NCBI RefSeq assembly: GCF_031846645.1
Contig: NZ_JAVRHN010000005.1
Span: 62,001-126,000, forward strand
Reading direction: 5' to 3'
Source of the DNA: Autumnicola psychrophila
GTDB lineage: Bacteria; Bacteroidota; Bacteroidia; Flavobacteriales; Flavobacteriaceae
Length of the DNA: 64,000 nt
A program made the position numbers and the translations under genes. The notes beneath the pieces were generated by a model that worked only from the letters and a program-made list of their open reading frames with translations, was not told the DNA's origin and did no database searches. This document shows, piece by piece, positions 52,828 through 62,800 of the stretch (position 1 is the first letter of the stretch; every line of letters starts with the position of its first letter).

Positions 52828-54969
52828 CTAATAATCATAGTACCAATTAAAAATATCTGTTCTTAATCCAAAGTTGATCCAGACAGTGGAATTATCAAAA
52901 TGGGTAGCTGTCTTCACCTGTGTATTAAAATTCCTGTACATAAAATTCCCATATAATTTAAGATTAGTCGTAGGATTTATGATATACCCAACCTCGACCT
53001 CGGCAAACAATGAACGGGCGGTATTTCCCTGTCCTATTTTTACTCCGTAATCGAAGGGTCTGTCATTATAACTCTCGTAGATATCACCTCCATACGCCGC
53101 ATTATCAACTCCATTATTAAAATCAAAACCTCTTTTGCCATAAATTACCTTCGCATGACTATAAATCCTTTCCTTTTTAAAACGGGCAATTCCTACTATT
53201 TCCCGGAAGTTAGCACCCCATAAATGGGCCATAGACTGATTGTTATGGCCATAATTAAGAACCACTTCTTTGTTATGAGAATAGGTATAGGGCCGCACCT
53301 GATTATATTCAGCCTGCAATAACAGATCCGGAATATTAAACGCATTAAAATATTTAACTCCTAATTGATAGCCAAGCTTATTCTTCCAGCTTTGAGATCC
53401 TCCGAATATTTCTCCTGTAGAAAATTCATCTACTACCCATTGGCCGTAAGAAATAACCTCATCACTCCATTTATACTTCGCGGTTAAACCCAATAGCGCA
53501 TTTCCTCCACGTGCGCCTGTAGCAAATTCGGTAGCGCGATAAAATATTACGGGATTAAGGTAATTTACATCAAAGCCCCGATTATTATCATTTTGCCAGA
53601 TCACAGATTCAAATAGCCCAACATTTAACCTCTTGGTTAAATTCAAACTCAAATAGTGGTTAGCCATATATTTTGTTCTGAAAGAACCATCTGCGGTTAC
53701 CTCCGGCCTCACATCTCTTAACGACATCCAGGTATTAGTATATTTAAGTTTCCAGAAAGTAGTACTAAGCTTAAGGTATGGATATGGAGAAGCATTATCA
53801 CTCATAAGCAAAGAACGATACCCGTCTCCAATAAAATTCTTCCCGTGACCCAACTGAATATTAAAATATTTACCAGGAGAGTAAGATAGATATCCTTCTG
53901 CCACGGGGTAATCATACCCTCCATCCATAAAAGGTTTTGCAATTCCTCTACCTGGAATTATCGCCGGATCTCCTCCGTCTGGACGGATGGATTCTGCATA
54001 GCGATTGTAATATTCAGCAAAACGTCCCTGATTCTCATAAGCGACTGCATAAAAATTCAAATTATCGCCCAATCCTCCATTAAGGATAGCCATTCTGGTA
54101 TTATTATAAGTAAATCGATATTCTTCCTGCTGAAAATCTTTCCCTAACTGAAGATCCAATCCAAAATCTATAGTAAACCAGTAATCTTCAGTTTGAAACT
54201 GAACAAGATGTTCATTCCAGATCTTTCTACCTAACCAGGTTGACCTATCCTGTAAAATTTTTTCCTGTTCTGCTTTAAAATCATAATACTTTGCTACTTC
54301 AGAATATAAAAAAGGTTTAGTAGACGTGTGGGTGTTAGTTCCAATTCTATTTAATTCGGCATCAAACCTACTGTACATTTCATGTGAAAAAGGAATATTT
54401 AATTTACTTTCCAAATGCGGTCTGGTGAACTTTTCAGACTGTATAAGATCATACTCAGTTGTCGCTTTATCCGCCTGAACTCCTGAATAATATTCGTCAC
54501 CTGTTTCATCCTGCTCAACCTTAATTTCAGTAGCACCGCGTCTTACAATATTAACTTCCTCATTTAGCCGCAAAGGGATTTTTACAGCCATTCGAAACTG
54601 CATATAGGTGGGTTTCCCATTATAAGTTGCGGGTGTTATCTGCGGAAGTGTCTCAAATGTTTTATCAACCTCATCTTTAAGCTCATCATAAGCAGCATCT
54701 ACATAGATTACTTCAAAATCTCCTTCTCTGGTAACTTCAAAAAGTACTACCACAGTACCCTGAAAGTTATTTTCCTCAACAACCTGAGGTATTTTTAAGT
54801 TTTCGACTATGAAATTTTTTAAAGTCTCCTGAAAACAAGCGGAACGTTGTTGAAAGTCCACCGTTTCGCACTCAGGAAAAACCGGAGGAATTTCAGAATT
54901 GTTAAGTTTCTCCTGACTGTAGGTAAATCTTGTTAAAAGTAGAACCGAAAGAAGTAGTGTATACTTCAT
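52828..54969 (-). CDS. remB: gliding motility protein RemB with N-terminal TonB_C-like domain
   Basis: A 713-residue outer-membrane protein, counted from the ATG at 54967-54969, which begins the signal peptide (residues 1-19). An upstream extension is not supported. Residues about 30-140 form a TonB_C-like domain: PPVFPEC, TVVVLFEVTREGDFEVIYVDAA and LPQITPATYNGKP. The rest is a Tyr/Asn-rich beta-barrel. In Flavobacterium johnsoniae RemB is a cell-surface protein of gliding, encoded near sprA. The neighbouring genes here (sprA, gcvH, vanZ, tonB) match that locus, which supports the name. It follows tonB with a terminator between. Confidence 0.8.
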   Translation of the reverse strand: MKYTLLLSVLLLTRFTYSQEKLNNSEIPPVFPECETVDFQQRSACFQETLKNFIVENLKIPQVVEENNFQGTVVVLFEVTREGDFEVIYVDAAYDELKDEVDKTFETLPQITPATYNGKPTYMQFRMAVKIPLRLNEEVNIVRRGATEIKVEQDETGDEYYSGVQADKATTEYDLIQSEKFTRPHLESKLNIPFSHEMYSRFDAELNRIGTNTHTSTKPFLYSEVAKYYDFKAEQEKILQDRSTWLGRKIWNEHLVQFQTEDYWFTIDFGLDLQLGKDFQQEEYRFTYNNTRMAILNGGLGDNLNFYAVAYENQGRFAEYYNRYAESIRPDGGDPAIIPGRGIAKPFMDGGYDYPVAEGYLSYSPGKYFNIQLGHGKNFIGDGYRSLLMSDNASPYPYLKLSTTFWKLKYTNTWMSLRDVRPEVTADGSFRTKYMANHYLSLNLTKRLNVGLFESVIWQNDNNRGFDVNYLNPVIFYRATEFATGARGGNALLGLTAKYKWSDEVISYGQWVVDEFSTGEIFGGSQSWKNKLGYQLGVKYFNAFNIPDLLLQAEYNQVRPYTYSHNKEVVLNYGHNNQSMAHLWGANFREIVGIARFKKERIYSHAKVIYGKRGFDFNNGVDNAAYGGDIYESYNDRPFDYGVKIGQGNTARSLFAEVEVGYIINPTTNLKLYGNFMYRNFNTQVKTATHFDNSTVWINFGLRTDIFNWYYDY

Positions 54970-55040
54970 AAATATGAGGGGGGAAATTTGATTACACACG
55001 CGAAATATACATTTTTTCCAAGAGTCTGACTTTTTAAAAT

Positions 55041-55065
55041 AAAAAATCCCGGCATAGGCCGGGAT
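55041..55065 (-). terminator. intrinsic terminator of tonB
   Basis: ATCCCGGC (55046-55053) and GCCGGGAT (55058-55065) form a perfect 8-bp GC-rich stem with a 4-nt loop, followed on the minus strand by TTTTTT. It lies 26 nt past the tonB stop. Confidence 0.88.
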
Positions 55066-55090
55066 CTTTAAGAATTTTATATATCGGAAA

Positions 55091-55813
55091 TTAATCCTGT
55101 ACCTGGAAAACAATTGGTAAGGAATACATTACTCCAACAGCTTTTCCCCGTTGCTTACCGGGCTGCATGCTTGGCAATTTATTAATTACCCTGGCTGCTT
55201 CCTGCTCTAACCTTGGGTGAGGAGCACGGGAACGTACCTCTGTAATTTTCCCGCTCTTATCTATCTTAAACTGAACAATTACACGGTTAATACCCGAAAG
55301 CCCGAGTTCTCCGCCTAAGTCCTTGTCAAAGTTACGGTTAACGTGCTGACTGATTTTCTCACTCATACATTGCTTACGCTCATTATTGTTACTTAAATTT
55401 TCACAACCTGGGAAAATTGGCACGTCTTCAATAACTGCAAAAGGAACGTCTGCTACTTCCTCCTCAACAGGAGCTTCCACAACCTCCTCAACTTCTACGA
55501 TCTCATCAAGGTTGGTTTCAGTAGATTGGATTTCATCCTCTTCTACTTCTTCCTCATCCTCCACAACCTCTATAATTTCAGGTGCCGGTGGTGGTGGCGG
55601 TGGTGGCGGTGGTGTGTTCATAATTTCAGTAATTGGCACTTCCTCATCATCTAAGGCGTCCATATTTACCTGACCTACATCAATATCTTCCCTGTCATAC
55701 GTTTTCCATTCTATGGCTTGCCAGGTAATAAAAAGAACTAATATCAGCCCTAATTGAAGAAAGAGTACGCTCCTTCTAGTTAAATCTGCTTTCGGATTTT
55801 TCTTAGGTTCCAT
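55091..55813 (-). CDS. tonB: energy transducer TonB
   Basis: A 240-residue protein with an N-terminal TM (about 15-32), a proline-rich linker (nine consecutive Pro near residues 65-73) and acidic spacer, then a TonB C-terminal domain (about 120-240: RVIVQFKIDKSGKITEVRSRAPHP, LPSMQPGKQRGKAVGVMYSLPIVF). It transmits proton-motive force to outer-membrane receptors. Its C-terminal domain resembles the N-terminal domain of RemB next door, down to the (I/V)FPxCE and C-terminal LP-P-GK spacing. Separate terminator; in F. johnsoniae-like clusters it sits between vanZ and remB. Confidence 0.92.
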   Translation of the reverse strand: MEPKKNPKADLTRRSVLFLQLGLILVLFITWQAIEWKTYDREDIDVGQVNMDALDDEEVPITEIMNTPPPPPPPPPAPEIIEVVEDEEEVEEDEIQSTETNLDEIVEVEEVVEAPVEEEVADVPFAVIEDVPIFPGCENLSNNNERKQCMSEKISQHVNRNFDKDLGGELGLSGINRVIVQFKIDKSGKITEVRSRAPHPRLEQEAARVINKLPSMQPGKQRGKAVGVMYSLPIVFQVQD

Positions 55814-56007
55814 GGTTATTAATTAATAAGAGTTGCTAAAATAAATATTTTTTCTAAAAAACTGAACTAATCTGCAAGAATATACAACTTTAATAGCATT
55901 CTATTCAGGATTAATATATTACAAATTTTAATTTACACCCCTCAATCCTCCAGAAAAAAGCAAACAGGCAGAGGAGCAGCCTTACTGCTATACATAAACT
56001 ACCTATT

Positions 56008-56403
56008 TCAAATTATCTTACTCTTCAATCTTTTTAAAAACTTTTCAAGCACCAAAAAGAGAAAAACAGCAAGTAAAACACCAGTAGTGTTGGCTAAAAC
56101 ATCATACCAATCTGGATCCCTGTATCTGGTGAGAGTTCCCTGTAAAACTTCAATTAACATACCAAACAGTATGCTTAAAGCAGAAATTTTAAATAAATTA
56201 ATTTTATAGTCTTCATCTCTACGGGATTTTAGAATAAAAAAAACCATCCAAACCCCTACAAGTAGCAGGTACGCCCCGGCATGCATCATCTTATCTGTGG
56301 GACTAAAGGTACCTACACTTATCTTCCCCAGCTGAACCAGAGATAAATAAGTTATTAATATCGTATAAAGAAGAGCAGCTATTGCAGCAATTTTAGTTAC
56401 CAA
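56008..56403 (-). CDS. VanZ-family membrane protein
   Basis: A 131-residue protein with four TM helices and the VanZ-like pattern TDKMMHAGAYLLLVGVW and EVLQGTLTRYRDPDWYDVLANTTG. The HAGAY and DPDWYD segments are characteristic. It is named after a teicoplanin-resistance gene but the family function is unknown. The start is a TTG at 56401-56403 overlapping the gcvH stop by 11 nt; the only ATG in frame (codon 38) would delete the first TM. It is conserved between gcvH and tonB in Flavobacteriia. Confidence 0.75.
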   Translation of the reverse strand: MVTKIAAIAALLYTILITYLSLVQLGKISVGTFSPTDKMMHAGAYLLLVGVWMVFFILKSRRDEDYKINLFKISALSILFGMLIEVLQGTLTRYRDPDWYDVLANTTGVLLAVFLFLVLEKFLKRLKSKII

Positions 56404-56773
56404 CTATATCTTTATATGCTTCAGCAGTTAATAAATCATCCACTTCAGACGGATTGGTAAGTTTAATCTTTACCATCCATCCTTCACCAAAAGGATCGTT
56501 GTTTACCTTTTCCGGCTCATCTTCAAGACTTTCATTAAATTCTATAATTTTCCCTGATAATGGCGCAAATAAGTCCGAAACGGTTTTTACGGCTTCTACT
56601 GTTCCAAAAACCTCTTCCCGCTCCAGAGTTTCATCTACCGTTTCTACCTCAACATAAACAATATCCCCAAGTTCACCCTGAGCAAATTCTGTAATCCCCA
56701 CTGTTGCGATGTCTCCATCTATCTTCACCCATTCGTGATCTTTAGTGTACTTTAATTCTTGTGGAATATTCAT
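56393..56773 (-). CDS. gcvH: glycine cleavage system H protein
   Basis: A 126-residue lipoyl carrier that shuttles the aminomethyl group between the P and T proteins. The lipoylation Lys63 lies in GTVEAVKTVSDLFAP, and the N-terminal KDHEWV and C-terminal GEGWMVKI segments fit. It has its own promoter at 56794-56824 and is separated from sprA by 62 nt. Other gcv genes are not in the window. Placement beside gliding genes is a conserved synteny. Confidence 0.95.
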   Translation of the reverse strand: MNIPQELKYTKDHEWVKIDGDIATVGITEFAQGELGDIVYVEVETVDETLEREEVFGTVEAVKTVSDLFAPLSGKIIEFNESLEDEPEKVNNDPFGEGWMVKIKLTNPSEVDDLLTAEAYKDIVGN

Positions 56774-56793
56774 AAGATTAATTTTAAGTGCGG

Positions 56794-56824
56794 CAAAGTT
56801 ACTTTTTTAAAACAATTGTTCAAA
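56794..56824 (-). promoter_or_regulatory. Bacteroidetes-type promoter of gcvH
   Basis: On the minus strand TTTG (56821-56824), 19 bp, TAACTTTG (56794-56801), a full consensus match. The -33 element lies 11 bp beyond the sprA stop. It gives a leader of about 15 nt, so gcvH-vanZ-tonB can be made independently of sprA. Confidence 0.75.
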
Positions 56825-56835
56825 CCGCCAAACTC

Positions 56836-59800
56836 TTAATTTCCGAAATTATATCTTAAAGTTATACCAGATCGTATCGTTGTTTGGGGAAAGGCCGTAG
56901 AAACTGCATACTCAGAGAAGTTATGTTCATAATAAAAAAGAGCTGTGAGATTCCGGCTTAGAGCATAATCTGCAGTAAAACCTATAGCCCAGATATCCTG
57001 CCCTGCAACTACCTGGCTATCCTCCAGATCAAGATACCTTATAATGGTCTTGTTTTGCCTTAGCGTTAGATCTCCTTTAAAATTAAGATCACTGCTTAAA
57101 ATACGATTTCTTCCCGCGATTTTAGTCGCTATTTTTAAATCCCTAAGACGGTATCCAAGCCCTAAAGTATATTCGTTACCTTTAAATTCCGTCAATAGGT
57201 TATTATCAAAACTTAAAGAAAGCGCCCTGTCTTTTCTGATCTCCGCCAAAATTTGAATTGCATTCTCAGTTTCAAGATCTATCCGCAACAGTGGAGTAAA
57301 GAGTTCTGATAAAACAATATTTGAAAATAACACCGGATTCTTAAAATCTCCCGCCTGATTTGTTTCTTCTCTATTAGAAGGATCGTAATCCAGATTAGTC
57401 TGAAATTGATTGATAGTGTAATCACTCTGATACCCATGGCTCATGGAAAATCTTCTGAATTTGTCCTTAAACCATTCCAACCTCATAAAACCAGTATATT
57501 TCACATCCCAGTTAGGTAGGGGCACATTTCTAAATGCTCCCAGTTTAATATCCCCTACATCATCTCCAGAATAAGCTGCAATAAATGCTGGTAAAAGCAC
57601 CGCCTGGTTCGTTTTTCCCAAACCTAGAGGAAAACCCTCTTCATCGGTTTCATTCGGATCCAGGCCCTGCTCAAGTGCCAGCCTTTGTGCTACCTCAAGT
57701 CTGTTTTGTCTAAAGGTTTCAAAGGTTTCTGAAGATTGTTCAGAACTTTGGTTAAATGCAGTTTTAATTAATAAGGTAGATATACTGAAATTTCCGTAAG
57801 TGTAAGGCGTTAGTGACTGGTACTGCCTGGAATTGGGATTTATCTTGTAATTTTCGGTATAAGTTTCAGCATAAGTTCTTCTGGCACTAATGTCTATAGT
57901 AAGATCTGGCAGTAGTCTTACGGAAGACTGAATATCCAGCTGCTCATTTTCTACTGCGGAATACTGCTGATTAAAGTTCTGAAACAAAGTTAGCCACCCG
58001 TTTCTTGCAGCAATTGTTCGTATATCATTTTGAAGGCCAAAAGTAAATCCTGTTGTTGGCTTTATAGTTCCCATAAAACCAATACTCTCTGTATATCCCG
58101 GCATGAAAATCCCTCTGTTCTCTCTATAATTTACCTGAATAGTCTTTACAGCGGTTGCAATAGTTATTAAGGAATTATATAGCTTATTTCCTGAACCAGT
58201 TTCCTGAGCCTGAGCCTGTGGTTTTTCCCGCAATGGATTACTTGCAGCGTCTGGTGTTGGCACTCCTGCACTCCTTTCCCTAATACTGCGCCGCTGAGGC
58301 GTCTTCTTCTTTTCTACCAAACCTACATAATCATAAAGATTTTGCATATTAAGGCTTGCATTTATTTGATGCGAATTGGAATTTTGAATGCTGTTCCCAA
58401 TATCCGGAATTCCTTCCAGATCTTCATATATTTTAGAGCCGCGTTGCCACTGAAAATCTCCTGTGTAAGAATACGTTGCCTTTATAAATCTAAGAACAGG
58501 GATCTTATCCAGGGGCAAATCGTAATTTACCTGTAAACTTTGATAATGCAGATTGGGCTCGCCAATATTGAAAAAATCATCCCACAGGCCAATAGCATTA
58601 TTTGCAAAACCATCTTCATCTATGTAGTTTCTTACAATCCGGTTATTGGAAGCATTAAAATTAAAGCTAAGGGATTTAGTGAGGTTGTAATTGATTCCGT
58701 ACTGCCAGTCGAACAGATAGTTCCGCTGATACAAGGTTGGAATACCTATATCATTTTCTGAAAGATCTAATGACCTGAACTTTTGCTCATTATATTGCCT
58801 TAAGATGTTAGCACTGGCATTAATATTAGTCGGTAAAGCATTCAGGTTAAAATCCTTTAAAGGGGTGAAATATTCACTACTGTCCAGAACTGAAATATTT
58901 TTAAAAGGCTCAATCACTTTCGGGGCAAAGTTAAATTCATAAGTAGATCCCAAACGTACATTTTGATCTAAAGCCTCTTCAATTTCAAAATCTCTGTGGT
59001 TAATTTCATTATAGGAAGTAGAAAAGGCAAAATTTTCGATATCGTAAGGCATAGGTTTCGCCTTTCCCATCCTTTCCTTTCTCAACCCGATAACATTTAT
59101 ACTTTGCCTCCTGGTATAAGATTGTGACTGTTCCTTTATCTGCTCCCTTTCTACAGGGTCTGCAATGGCATCCAGCCGTGTGTCTAACTCTACATCTAAA
59201 AATTCCTGATCGTACTTAGGCGTTATTAGTTCTTCTCCCCTGCTATAATTAAATGGAATTCTCACTCCCCACTGCACAGGCAGCAATTGCCCCACGTTTA
59301 CATTACTCACCACATCGTATTGCTGTAGATCTTCACGGCTACGTTGGTTGGGTCCCTGCTCAATAGATCCAAACCCAACAGTACTTCTTCTCCCGGTTGC
59401 AGATAAAGTGGCAAAATCTGCAAGGTTCGTATCCATATTCACAATTCCTGCCCAGCCTCCTTCATTTTTAAGACCTGAAAGACGCAACTCATTAAACCAG
59501 ACTTCCCCACAAAGATCCTGCACTCCATCCCTTCTGGTTCCATTCTTAACCCCCAGCATGAGTATCCTGATATTTCCAAAACTCGGATTTCCTTTTACGC
59601 CTATTCTAAGCCTCCCTGTGTCATATCCAGCTTGTTCATCTATGAGCTGCAAATTTTCAGTAAAAAAATTTACTTCGGAAGAATTTAAAGACGGATCACC
59701 TAAAACGGCAGTTTTCACCTTCTGCAGCAAATCCAGGGAAAGGTTAAGCCGGTTTGCTTCCGGCCAGATTTCCTGTGCGGTAGCAGCGCCAAATGCTGTG

Positions 59801-62800
59801 GGGGATAAAGGAACTTCTATCTGGTAATAATTCTCTTTAAAATCTGTTCCCATTCTTATAAAAGCCACCAACTGACCATCTTTTAATGGTGTTCTGTTAA
59901 CCAGGGATTCGGCATGTAAAAACATTTCCAGATTTTCGTATTGACGCATGTCTATCTGAAAATTTTTATATACTGCCCTTGCATCCTGGGGCTCAAGATC
60001 ACAGACTCTTATCGAAAGTGATTGCTCGTTCTGCCTTATATTGGTATTACTCTCAAATAATTCTTCCCGAATAACCCCCGGAGGCAAAACGTAAGGAACC
60101 GGTTGCCTGTTTTCGTTTTCTTCAATGTTTACGGCTGCAACTTCAAATAATGTTCCTGAGTTTGCCGGTAACGGACTTTCAGTATTCAGGCTTTGAGTAT
60201 ATCTCCTGTAATCCCCCCTCACCAGGTCCATAGTCCCAAAACGCAAATGCACTTGTTCTTCAAAACCTTTCAGGAACATTCTCATAAAACGGATCGACCG
60301 AAAATCGCCAATTCCGCCACGGGAATTGGTAGGCTCATATATTGGAACTTTAAATTGAATCCATCTTACCGGCAACTCCTGACCGTTTCTAAGGGTGGTG
60401 GTTAACTCGCGAACGTCAGTTATAAACTGGTTGTTATCAATATTCATCCCCGGAAAAAAAGGAACTTCATACTCAAAATAACTGTTAATAGTATTCATTG
60501 TATTATCCCGGTTAATATCCTCTGTAGTCGGCAGGGTCGTATTACCGCGGTTAGTAGCACCCACATCTGTAGGAGAATTTCCCTGTGAGCCATTATAATT
60601 ACTATACCTGTTAACGATATCGCCAGAGGTATTCAGGAAATATTCAAAATTATCTTGTGAAGGATCGGGCAATTCAGCAAATTGAGGAAAAAATAACGCT
60701 TCTTCCGCATCCAGAAGACCGTCGTAACCGGCATCCTGATTAATCCGCGCCTCTCCTTCAGAATCAAAAGCATATACCAGGGATTGATCTGCAGGAACAA
60801 GACCAAAGTCCGTAGTCACCGCGTTCATGGCACCACCATCGGTAGGAAGTCCGTTTTCATATTGCTTGCGCCCATCCTTTAAAACATCTTCAGAAATATT
60901 CCCCAGGTTAAAAACAATATCTCCTCCGGAAGTACCCTGGTTTTCAGGATATATATAAGGATCCATTACCCAGAATTCAATGAACTCAACATTGGACTGT
61001 TCAAAATTTGTGGTATTTATCCCCCGCATTATACCACCAAAATTGTCTTCCGGATTTGGCAAAATGTTGGTTCCTGCAGCAGCCGGATTGAAATTATAAG
61101 GCCCGCGCTCTGCTGGATTGTAGGAAACATCCATGGTGTAAAGCACCTGCGGCTGTCCCTGTACCACATCTGTATTTGGAAAAATTTCACTCAGTGCCAC
61201 ACGGCGGGTCCTGAAATTTGAAAGATCTGAATCTGATATCCCATCTGGCCTCCCGTTACTATAAAAGATAGGATCTATAGTATACCAGGACATTTGTGCT
61301 CTTCTGTAACCATAAGCCAGGTCTCCGTTCGCTAATTCTCCCCCAAACCCCAGCGGTACACTTGAAAGTTCCCAGGAAAGGGGACTATTTATATCAATAG
61401 AAGTTTGCGCAGCCTCAAAATCGTCTACATAACTTGTCACCCTGCCATCAAAATCACTGGCATTTGGTGCTCCCGGAAGGAGATATGCAAATTCACCACG
61501 TATGGAGAGGTTCGATTTTACATCTGTATCGATATTTGGCAATTTATTCACCAGTCTTGTGAGAAAGGGAACTTCAGTAGAATAATTAAGGTTAAGCCCG
61601 AAAATTGAATTATTTATAGGCTCATAACTATAATTGGCTTTTTGTGTTAGCGGTCGCTCCTTTAAGTTTAGAAAAGTACCGCCAACTAAAAAGTTTTCGT
61701 TGAAAAGGTGCTCCACATTAATTCCGGTAAAGCGCTTTGTCTGCTGACCAAACAAGGCGTTATTTTCTGTATTGACCTGAATTGGTATATCTGAAGCAAG
61801 CAAAGCTTCATCCAGGATTTGCACTCTTCCAAGTTCATAATTCACCACATAGTCCACTCCCTCCTGAAGGAGGCGACCGCCTGCAGTTACAGTAACCGAA
61901 CCCTGGGGCAGGTTAAAGCCAATTGGGATACCCTCTACTTCTGCAGATTTGTACCTTCCGCTTAGCTGAAATTTATTCTTATCAGCATCTTCCTGTTCCG
62001 CCTGAGTTTTCGTTGTTCGATATAACGAACGGAAAACATATTTTTCCTGGTTTTCATTCCAGGTTGAAGGCTGACCGTAAATTTCCTGCCCATCATTGGG
62101 ATTCAAATCCAGTTTCTCAAAAAGATACTCTCCAAAAGGTTCAACGGTGGTAAAAATGATATTGCCGTTTACCGGATCAATAGTAATTCCCGGAACATAA
62201 TCAAAAAAGCCGTCTCCGCCGTTTATGGGATCATTATTGTTGTTCAGTTTGTCCATCCTGAACACCCGGAGTAAGGGTGTTTCTTCGACATCTTCCGGCA
62301 AAGGTACAGAAGAATTTTCGGCAGGTTTAATATAATTCAGAGGCTGTGGATCTGTATATAAAATATTCATTCTGAAATCCTCCCGCTCCAGCTGATAGGC
62401 ACCAAGACTATAAATATTTTTCATCATAAGGTCCCAAACCGGCTCATTTACATTTGTAATAGTGCTTTTCAGCATTTTCACAACCAGGTTTCTATTTGAG
62501 CGGGGATTAGCCTCAGGATCATCATTTATGCTTATATCACCCGTGGCATTAACACCATCGTTGGCAAACTCCCCTACCTGGTATACTTCACCATTCACGG
62601 TAAATTGAAAAGCCACCGCTAAAACTTCGTCATTGCTTAACCGTTGATTAAGGGAAATGTACCCGAGCTGGGTATTTAAAGTAAATTCAGAAGAATTTAA
62701 CTGCCGTGCATTTTCAAGTTTAACATAATCTGTCCCTTCAGACACCTGCACTCCGCCAAAACCTCTTTCTACTGTAGAAACATCTCTTATTGCAGGGGTT

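Noticed and set aside
52828..55113. Longer RemB start at 55113
   Set aside because: The extension covers the tonB stop and terminator and does not look like a signal peptide; ATG 54969 does.
55386..55673. Ser/Thr-rich ORF on the plus strand inside tonB
   Set aside because: It is an antisense shadow of the proline/glutamate-rich tonB linker with no start signals or homology pattern.
59348..59827. 159-codon plus-strand ORF inside sprA
   Set aside because: It is antisense to the sprA coding region, and the length is expected by chance in such a long gene.
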